Source: Harmothoe impar
Taxonomy: Eukaryota; Annelida; Polychaeta; Phyllodocida; Polynoidae
NCBI GenBank assembly: GCA_947462335.1
Contig: OX381719.1
Span: 66,194,808-66,258,807 of the forward strand
Length of the DNA stretch: 64,000 bases
Reading direction: 5' to 3'
A program made the position numbers and the translations under genes. The notes under the pieces were generated by a model. It worked only from the letters and a program-made list of their open reading frames with translations, searched no databases and was not told the DNA's origin. This document shows positions 55,542 to 64,000 of this stretch, piece by piece (positions within the stretch are counted from its first letter, which is position 1; each line of letters begins with the position of its first letter).

Positions 55542-56236
55542 GAACACCCATCACCAAAAAAGACTAAAGGTCACTATATACCACTGGAAAGCTCTGATCA
55601 TGGCCTTTTCAGATATGGTCACTGTAAAAGAAATGGTTGCGAGGAATCCAAGATGGCCGCCAAAATCCAAGATGGCCGCCAAAATATCAGAATTCCATCT
55701 CCCATGACTTAAATATGGCTTAGAATACTTTTAAAACACTGCCTACCCCTCCTAATTTGGACCCAAGGAATTCAATGATTCTATTGGTTTGTTGCTAATA
55801 TAGCCGGTTGCTTAGCAACAACTGTTCTAATTGTTTATCTGCCTAGCAACACAGTTTTCCATGGTCCTGAGGTTGATTATAACCATGCCTATCCCCCCTA
55901 AATTGGACCCAAGGAATTCAATGGTTCTATTGGTTTGTTTCTAAGACAGCTGGTTGCTTAGCAACAGCTATTCTAACTGTTTATCTGCCTAGCAACACCT
56001 ATTTCCATGGTCCTAAGGTTGTTTATTATTATACCTACCCCTTTAAACTGGACCTAAGGAATTCAATGGTTCAAGTGGTTTGTTGCTAACACAGCTGGTT
56101 GCCTAGCAATGACTGTTATTATAATTTTTCTCCCATATTTCCATGGTCCTGAGGTTCATTATCAACAAGCATAGCAACAACTAAACAGCCTTGGATCCAG
56201 GTTATTCTGTGGTGTGAGATGGATAAAGACACAAGG
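55542..56236 (+). repeat. Left terminal inverted repeat
   Basis: Includes two copies of ccaagatggccgcc (55648-55661 and 55667-55680), then three tandem units of about 143 bp starting near 55743, 55887 and 56032. Each unit has 'ggaccyaaggaattcaatg', 'ggtttgttgctaa' and 'gcctagcaa'. Confidence 0.88.
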
Positions 56237-58590
56237 GGGCCATCCATAAATGATGTCACGCTTTTTTGGCCCTTTTTTGACCCCCCCCCTCCCCCCCATG
56301 TCACGCTTTGTCACGTTTTGCTTGACCCCCCCTCTAGGCGTGACGTCACACAAGCAGTTACCCCCCCCCCTTGACGTTTTAATGAAAACAATACCCCGGT
56401 ACCATGAAGAAATCACTCATATTAGAACCCCAGAGTGTCTTTATGTAGGATTTGCTTGGGGAGCATGAGGCATGGGAACCTACATATTTGACCATGTCGC
56501 AGTGTTGGTGTTTAGCAAAACAGTGCCGTGTTGTTGTGTCGACTTTTATCCCATACATTCTACTCAACTTTTCCATGTCCGTCGATTTTTAAAAGGCCTG
56601 TGTCGCCCGTGTCAATTTTTACCCATGTAGAGGCACAATACCCTTACACCTCTCCCCACCCAATGCACTCACACCTCTCCCTTCCAATACTCCATACTAG
56701 TAGCATCTGTGGTGGTAACATACCCCATGCACACTCACATTCACACCCTAGCCTAAATGCTGCGTCTGTCAACTTTTTGCTTAAGCTTTACTGTGCCTGG
56801 CGATTTTTATCCCAAGGTTTACTGTGTCTGTCTCTCTCTCTACTATCTCTACTTTTTCTATGTCCGTCGATTTTTAAAAGGGCCTTATCACTGTGTCACA
56901 CGTGTCAATTTTTACCCAAGTAGAGGCACGATTATGGTTTGTACTGTAGCATACTTGAAAAAACTCTCGTCCCGGGTATAAGCCGCAACCTTTATAGGCA
57001 TGCTTGTTATCAGATTAAAGCTGGCTCCAACTTATGTACAAGCCATCCCCCCCATATTGAAATCCACCAAGTCACATTATTGCAAAGGTACGATATGCAA
57101 AGTTTTATGGTAGGTGCTATGCATTTCCATCTTCGAATATACATTGTGCCATGATTATCATAGACTAGGCCGTAAGATGTACAATTGGTGTAATATACAA
57201 TCTCTTCCATATAACAAACAGGTGCGGTAAACTGGGGTTACTTTGGCTCACTTTTGCCATATTTCATGCCATAAGTTTGTGAAATACATAGACAGACTCA
57301 CAGAGCTGCACGCTAAAGTGACCGAGTCAGTGGTTATTTCACGAGAGCTGCCTGCCCCGCATTGCACGCTGGCCGTAGGCCTAGTGCGATGCGGGGCAGG
57401 CAGCTCAAGTGAAATAACCACTGAAGAGGTCACTTTTAAGTGATGCCCTGTATTTATTTCAGGGGTTTCCATCAATATTTGACAAAAACTACCTGTAATT
57501 ACATGAAAAAACATGAAATTAAACTTTCCCAGGGGTCACGTGACATCCAGAGCGTGCAATACGGCCACAGCGTGAAATATGCCCGAGGGTTATTGCACAC
57601 TTCAGTTGCATACGACCCTCCCATTGGTTTAACATTGACAGGCCATATTCACCATGAAATAAAAGGATTTATAAGTTTATAGTTGTTATATTGTGTATAT
57701 ATGTTAATCCACTGGTCTCAAAAATTTAAAACAAAAAAATTCCATTGGAAGGTTTTCAAATTGCCAATTTTACGTAGAGCCAAAGTCACCCTGGCATTAG
57801 ATTAAAAGGTGTACATGTATTCAATTTCCAAGTTGTAATGACCCTTAGACAAACTCCTGGGGATGCACCGGTTTAGGGAGTGGTCATTATTTATCCACAG
57901 GAGATTCAGTGGGTTGGGGGGGGGGGCAAAAAAATGAACACCAAAACTATTGCAACCCTTTTCGTCGAAAAAGGGGGGGAACGGAAAAACAAACACCCCA
58001 CCCACAGGTCAAAAATCGGGGTGCGCATGCGGGCCTTTTGAAGCATTGTAACGCACTGGCTTTTTGCCTCAAAACAAGTCAACTTTTTTGACCCCCCCCC
58101 CCCAAAAAAAATCAAGGGCCCCAGATGGGAGGGTGTTTTGTCCCTTGTCGATTTTAAGAAAAGGGTCTTGTCCCTTGTCACTAGCCCTCATGTCTTGTCA
58201 CTAGCCCTCATGTCATTTGTCCATTCTAAGGAACACCCATGTTATTTGTCGATAGGTATTGTCCCTTGTCACTAGGTCCATGTTGATTTGTCGCTTTTAC
58301 CTGTCAAGGGCTCTAACAGGGGTCCAAACTTTTTACACCCCCCCAGTCAAGGGGTCCAAATAGGCCTGTGTTTGCCTTTCCCCCCAAACCAATCACCCTC
58401 CCCCCTTTTGTTAAATAATGACCACTCCCTTAGCTGTACATATATATCACATAAAATTATAAACAAAAACTTTTTTTTTGGAAGCGTGACATCATGCACT
58501 TCACAACCCCCCCTCCCCCCCTTGTCACGCTTTGTCACAAATTTCTGACCCCCCCTCCCCCCCTAAGGCGTGACATCATTTATGGACGAC
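56237..58590. other. Interior of the foldback element, probably a nested insertion
   Basis: Flanked by the opposed motifs ccataaatgatgtcacgc (about 56243) and gcgtgacatcatttatgg (about 58567). Poly-C rich strings with 'gtcacgctttgtcac' lie near both ends. There is no coding domain. The C-runs give proline-rich frames that are not genes. Confidence 0.6.
57315..57436. repeat. Strong hairpin: 53-bp arms, 16-nt loop
   Basis: 57315-57367 pairs with 57384-57436 at 47 of 53 positions. The shared stem includes tcagtggttatttcac and gagctgcctgccccgcat. Confidence 0.93.
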
Positions 58591-59611
58591 CCCAAGGTCT
58601 GTGGACCATTCAAGTACCTCTTGGGACCCATTCAGCAGCTCTTGGGACCCTGGAAGCAGTTCTGGGGACCCTCCCAGAGGCTATATGGGACCTTTCAGTT
58701 GCTCTGGGACCCCTTTAGTGACTCTGCGGACCCCTTCAGCTGCTCTGGAGACCCTCCAAGCAGCTCTGTGGACTCTTCCAGCAGCTCTGTGGATCCTTCC
58801 AGCTGTTCTGTGGACCCCTTCAGTAACACTCGGGACCCCCTCAGTGACTCTGTGGACCCTCCAAGCAGCTCTTGGGACTTATCAGCACTTCCCAGAGGCT
58901 TAGGAGGCCCTTCTAGTAGCTCTAGGGACTCTTTCAGTGACTCAGTGGACCCCTTCAGCAGCTCTGGGGACCATTTCAGTGACTGTGGACCCTTTCAGTT
59001 ACTATGCACACCCCTGCAGTGCCTCTGTAGACCCTCCAAGCAGCTCTGGGGACCCTCACAGAGGCTTTTGAGGCCCTTCCAGTAGCTCTAGGTACCCCTT
59101 CAGTGACTCTGTGGACCCCTTCAGTAGCTCTGGGGACCCTTCCAGCTGCTCTGTAGACTAGAGCTACTGGAAGGGCCTCAAAAGCCTCTGTGAGGGTCCC
59201 CAGAGCTGCTTAGAGGGTCTACAGAGGCACTGCAGGGGTGTCCATAGTCACTGAAAGGGTCCACAGAGCCACTGAAGGGGTCCCCAGAGTCAAAGCAACT
59301 GGAAGGGCCTCCAAAGCCTCTGGGAAAGTCCTAAGAGCTGCTTGGAGGGTTCACAGAGTCACTGAGGGGTCCCGAGTGTTACTGAAGGGGTCCACAGAAC
59401 AGCTGGAAGGATCCACAGAGCTGCTGGAAGGGTCCACAGAGCTGCTTGGAGGGTCTCCAGAGCAGCTGAAGGGGTCCGCAGAGTCACTAAAGGGGTCCCA
59501 GAGCAACTGAAAGGTCCCATATAGCCTCTGGGAGGGTCCCCAGAACTGCTTCCAGGGTCCCAAGAGCTGCTGAATGGGTCCCAAGAGGTACTTGAATGGT
59601 CCACAAACCTT
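58591..59611. repeat. Inner inverted repeat built from short tandem units
   Basis: The left arm starts aaggtctgtggaccattcaa at 58591 and the right arm ends with the complementary ttgaatggtccacaaacctt at about 59611. The arms meet near 59090-59160. Both arms consist of diverged units of roughly 24-30 bp with 'ggacccttcagtgactctgt' or 'agcagctctg'. The left arm is longer, so units were gained or lost after the inversion. Frames such as SSGDPFSDSVDPFS come from these units. Confidence 0.85.
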
Positions 59612-60296
59612 GTGTTTTTATCCATCTCACAGAATAACCTGGATCCAAAGCTGTTTAGCTGTTGCTATGCTTGTTGATAATGAACCTCAGGACCATGGAA
59701 ATATGCGAGAAAAATTATAATAACAGTCATTGCTAGGCAACCAGTTGTGTTAGCAACAAACCACTTGGACCATTGAATTCCTTGGGTCCAGTTTAAAGGG
59801 GTAGGTATAATAATAAACAACCTTAGGACCATGGAAATAGGTGTTGCTAGGCAGATAAACAGTTAGAATAGCTGTTGCTAAGCAACCAGCTGTCTTAGAA
59901 ACAAACCAATAGAACCATTGAATTCCTTGGGTCCAATTTAGGGAGGATAGGCATGGTTATAATCAACCTCAGGAGCATGGAAAGCTGTGTTGCTAGGCAG
60001 ATAAACAATTAGAACAGTTGTTGCTAAGCAACCGGCTATATTAGCAACAAACCAATAGCATCATTGAATTCCTTGGGTCCAAATTAGGGGGGGGTAGGCA
60101 GTGTTTTAAAAGTATTCTAAGCCATATTTAAGTCATGGGAGATGGAATTCTGATATTTTGGCGGCCATCTTGGATTTTGGCGGCCATCTTGGATTCCTCG
60201 AAACCTTTTCTTTTACGGTCACCATATCTGAAAAGGCCATGATCAGAGCTTTCCAGTGGTATATAGTGACCTTTAGTCTTTTTTGGTGATGGGTGT
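59608..60296 (-). repeat. Right terminal inverted repeat
   Basis: Reverse complement of 55542-56236, with the same paired 'ggcggccatcttgg' motifs (about 60159-60193) and three roughly 143-bp units. Confidence 0.88.
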
Positions 60297-63200
60297 CGTC
60301 AGAAATAATGCTCCTAGCTCTCCAATGCTGCAGCACTAATTAGCCAAGGGCTGCCTCTGATTACCTGGTAATTACTGACACCAGCAGCCAGTGTTACATC
60401 TCTTATTGAGTCTGCCATACTTCTGAGATTATCTTGGGTTGACTCTGTCAGATAGAATATTGCTTCAATGAATCTGCTCATGCTGTGGGTCCTATTGCTA
60501 ATTAGCTGCTAACTGCCACCCTTAATAATTACTGACACCAGCAGCTGGAATATATTCTTATATTCTTCCTGCATTGCATTTCCTGCATTGCATCTGGAAT
60601 TAAAATATGTATCTTTAGTATGTGGTACTTGGTATTCTGTGAATAAACAGCACCCATAGTAGGACCATCAGATTCACAAGGGGCTTCCCCTAGACTGTTT
60701 AGTGCCCCGAGCAGGTCCTGGACCTCTGTCACAATGATACCTATTACTGCAGACAGGGAGCGGTGTTTGAACTGTTTCAGATTCCTGTGTGGAGAGCCGT
60801 CTGGAGGCTTCCCGTGGTATCATGTAGGGCCCCAGTCAGGTCTACCTGGGGCATACTAGGATGATAGCTACCACCACAGACAGGACTAGTGTTTGCCAGT
60901 TTCTGGTTCCAGGGTGGAGCACCCTATGAAGGCTTCCTGTACTATCACGTGATGTGCCTGCTATGAGGAGGCAACAATGCTCATTGCCACGTCCAGAGAT
61001 AGGCAAGAGTTTACAAGACCGTGATCTGCCAGTGAGTCATTAAATTTAAACCATTGCCTGCAGATGAATGATGCCACATTGTTTGTTCTCCGATATTTCA
61101 AGACTGAACTGTAACTAATTTGATCATTGTTAACAAATTTAGTTTGGATGGTCTGCTTCCACTATAAGAGACAGGGGTTATGCAGATTGATAACATATTG
61201 CCTCACTTGACTTTTGAGGAAATATAAACCCATTGAAGATTGAAGGTTAGCAATTTAATCCAATGGACTGTAGGATTTACTGTTATCTATTTAACAATTC
61301 TCCATTCTTATCATATCAATATCAGTTTTGGGCAGTAAAAAACTAAGGGCTTTTAAAAATACATTTTGTTGCAGATAGTTGTGTTAGTACAGGTTATCGA
61401 CGGACAAGGTTCGAAGGGCACAGGTAGTGTTCTAGCTAGTTAGAAGTCAGCAGAGCTGGATGATCTGGTCTTACCTCAGCAAAGCTGGTTCAAGAGAGTG
61501 GGAGGGGTGTAGGTGCCCCGTGGTCAAAAAGATTGAAGGTATCTAAGGGTGTGGGTCTGAGCTCGTCCTGAGACGAACTCCCAGAGGTGGCTAACCTCTG
61601 CCTCTCAATACCCAGGACACGGACCAAGCACCGTCTGGAGTGCCCCGCTTGTCTCTGCTACCGGATAACCGAACAGGGACATGGCGTAGGAGTTGCCACC
61701 TAGCGTTCAATCAATGCCATTCCCGCCTTGACTCCACGAACCCATGTATACACTTATTATTAGTGCCCCTACACTGTATGAACTGACTAAAGGACTGGAC
61801 TACTGCCAATAGGACGTCTGAGACAAATCCATATGGACATCTTTTGTTATCCAGACTGTGCCAATTAAAATAGTAATTAGGTTGTAGATCCTGAAATTTC
61901 ACTTCAAAAGATATTAGAGCATCTAGAGACAGTAATCAATAAAATAGTCATTTCTAAATGTGGTGGCAATCAACAGTCCTATGCTCGTAGAGTGTAAAAC
62001 AATAGGGACAGTGATTTCTCTGCTCGAGCACTCTTCATTAACCTGTAGAAGGAGCTGCTAATTATATCATGTTGCCAATATTACAGCTTATGCTTCAAGG
62101 GAAATTAGTATAGTTATGAAACACCCTCACACAATTCTATGTTAACCGCAAATATGATACTGAGCCAGGAGCGCAGACCGCTTGTGGCAGTGTTAATGCT
62201 AATTAGATTGGGGATTAAGTTAGAAGCAGGTGCTGGCACTGGCAACAACAGCTTCATGCATTATGCAATAAAAAGCTGTCCTCACACCTTGTCAGGAAAT
62301 ATATCCCCCTCTCCATAGCTTCAGGATGGATGTGTTGTGGTAGAGGGGGTGGGGGTTGCCCCAGATGTAGCAGTCCACAAAGATAGATATTATTGGAGAT
62401 AATTGTTTTGATGCAAATAGGACCAACATGCTCATTAGTTTCGCACAGCTTTTCTCTTCAGGCATACCCATTAGGGGTCTGACAGCAGATGAAGATGAGA
62501 CTAAAAGCTTTATATAAAACAACAGCTTCATATATAGATGTGATATTGTTCTACAGGTGGGGGACCAGGAGCAGGGATCCTCTCCCTGAGGCTGCTTTTG
62601 TTTCATCTCTGGCTGACACTCCCAGCTCTGTACAGATGTGGATGTTCCTGCTCGTTGTATTGTTAGTGTCCACTTCAGAGCCTCAAGTCTCATTGTAACA
62701 CAGAGGGGCAATCATAAATGTCTCAGATATTTGTGATGTGCAGGGAGGTTTGGCACTTTGTTCAAGACACATGGATGTTCCATACTGTGCCATGAGTGCC
62801 TTCGTGAAAATAGATCACCTGCTTGCATTTACATGAGGCACAGTGTTAAAACTGACATTGTATTTTCACAATGTTCTGGCCTCTAAAGATACCAGGAAAT
62901 CATTAATTCTTAAATAAGAAACAAGGTCACAGGCACAGACCAATATTGTGATCGGTATTGGTGTGTTGGGCATCTGTGTTAACTTGTGTTGATAAATCAC
63001 TGGGGACTACCTCCTGCATCAAAAAGGGCAATATGTGGCTATTACTGGTATCAAGTCACCAAACATCCTCAGCTACCCTGAATAGCTCGTTCTACCCAGA
63101 ATAACCCCTCCCCAGCCAAGTGCTGCCCTCTGTGAGTCAGAGCAGCAGGTGGTGCCTGACCCAGGGCTGGGGGAGCAGTTGGCTGCAGGAGCTCTGAGAG

Positions 63201-64000
63201 GTGAGCAGCAAGCCGAGTTACGCTGCTACATGCAGCAACAGGACCAGTGTGTGGTCTGTGGGAGCAGTGAACAGAGATAGCACTACTCCTTGAAAGCATG
63301 CTGTGAGGGGCACAACACAGTACAAACACTAAGCTACAGAGTCAGATCTAGCAGAGACAATTGGAATTGTGGGTGTGTTGGTAGTTGGTATGGATTTACA
63401 TTGGACTCCGTATACAACATAGCTACTACGTCATATAACATGACTCCCATTGGTCACACAACTATAAGACACAGCCATTATATCCAGCTTATATGGAAGC
63501 TTGATATGTATATGGGCAGACTACATACACAGTAGGTTGCAGTTTATTTATACCAGATGAGCAGTGCTTCAGCAGGTATCATGTGACTGCCCTGGAGAGG
63601 GATACCACTACCCTGTGTCCTGTAGTACCACTCATGGTGCGGGGTCTGGTGGGAGGGGCAGCGGGCTGCTACACACCACACCTACTGTATACCACTCTAT
63701 ACACTGACAGCAAGGCAGATATGGGAGCCCACATATATACGTGATATCACATCAAGTTGTTACTGGAGTCGCAGGATATTGAGTAATACACTGGATACAC
63801 TGGTAAGTAGCTACCTACTTATTTTGCCTAGTAAATATTAGGTACAAGGAATAGGGATTGAAGCTAAGCTAACACAGGTAAGTATCTATACCATAGATAT
63901 TTTTATGCAAAAACTAAATTGCAGCTGTCATATCTTCGTATGCAATCAGCAAAATTCTGCACAGATTTAAAAACTGCTGCTGGACAAAGTAGATGGCAGT
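60297..64000. other. Non-coding region, paralogous to 44.7-48.1 kb
   Basis: 60640-60990 is an inverted relative of 20640-20990. 61770-63640 aligns in direct orientation with 44740-48140 but is shorter, lacking the expanded minisatellite. A short open frame at about 63636-63746 (MVRGL...HIYT) has no support. No exon is recognised up to the end of the window. Confidence 0.55.

Larger units (their letters stand above)
55542..60296. mobile_element. 4.75-kb foldback-like element with about 690-bp terminal inverted repeats
   Basis: The outer ends are acacccatcaccaaaaaag (55542) and its complement cttttttggtgatgggtgt (ending at 60296). The arms 55542-56236 and 59608-60296 are reverse complements over their full length at high identity. 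The interior shows no transposase or other protein domain. It holds C-rich tracts, a strong hairpin and a further inverted repeat made of short tandem units. No clear target-site duplication was found. It may be a non-autonomous DNA transposon or several nested elements. Confidence 0.8.

Noticed and set aside
58570..59085. 171-codon frame with SSGDPFSDSVDP repeats
   Set aside because: Translation of short tandem units of the inner inverted repeat; the same sequence is inverted at 59158-59611.
63636..63746. 36-codon frame MVRGL...HIYT near the window end
   Set aside because: Short, no family resemblance, no supporting splice sites. It could be part of an exon outside the window, but nothing shows it.

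Overview
This is eukaryotic DNA from an animal, most likely a marine invertebrate. It has a spliced rolling stone-like membrane protein gene, invertebrate-type retroelements, very low gene density and many minisatellites and ancient dispersed repeats. I cannot fix the phylum: a mollusc, another lophotrochozoan or a cephalochordate would all fit. No bacterial operon, rRNA, intact tRNA or CRISPR is seen.

Layout. 1-4.7 kb: AT-rich non-coding DNA with decayed, locally duplicated repeats, including a perfect 19-bp palindrome at 2563-2603. About 4.7-10.26 kb (minus strand): a two-ORF CR1/L2-like LINE whose two ORFs are uninterrupted. ORF2 (5144-8050) is an endonuclease/reverse transcriptase. ORF1 (8558-10237) joins a coiled coil and an L1-ORF1p-like RNA-binding core to a C-terminal NADAR domain, which is unexpected. 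10.3-17.6 kb: non-coding, with small inverted-repeat clusters. 17.66-19.38 kb (plus): the only convincing host gene, a three-exon rolling stone-like protein of 291 residues with a poly(A) signal near 19.94 kb. 19.4-23.4 kb: non-coding. 23.42-23.97 kb: a 33/38-bp minisatellite.

24.02-39.02 kb: one complete 15.0-kb Ty3/Gypsy-type LTR retrotransposon. Its 778-bp LTRs differ at about four positions and are flanked by CTAG target duplications. It carries a very large Gag with a zinc knuckle, Pol in the -1 frame (protease, reverse transcriptase, RNase H, integrase), and an unusual third ORF of 1268 residues with two C2H2-like fingers and a coiled coil but no envelope features. A consensus splice donor in the leader and an acceptor just before the third ORF suggest a spliced mRNA for it.

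40.05-43.98 kb: a roughly 2-kb tandem duplication; one copy carries a 336-bp hairpin-bearing insertion and the other shows the empty site. 44.7-48.1 kb and 61.8-63.6 kb are direct paralogous segments; only the first expanded a one-unit sequence into a minisatellite. 51.15-54.81 kb: a 3.7-kb, 22-bp minisatellite with higher-order structure that leaves long meaningless ORFs open on both strands. 55.54-60.30 kb: a 4.75-kb foldback-like element with roughly 690-bp terminal inverted repeats and nested inverted repeats. The rest is unassigned non-coding DNA.

The two strongest candidates for something undescribed are the LINE ORF1-NADAR fusion and the third ORF, with its likely splicing, of the giant Gypsy element.
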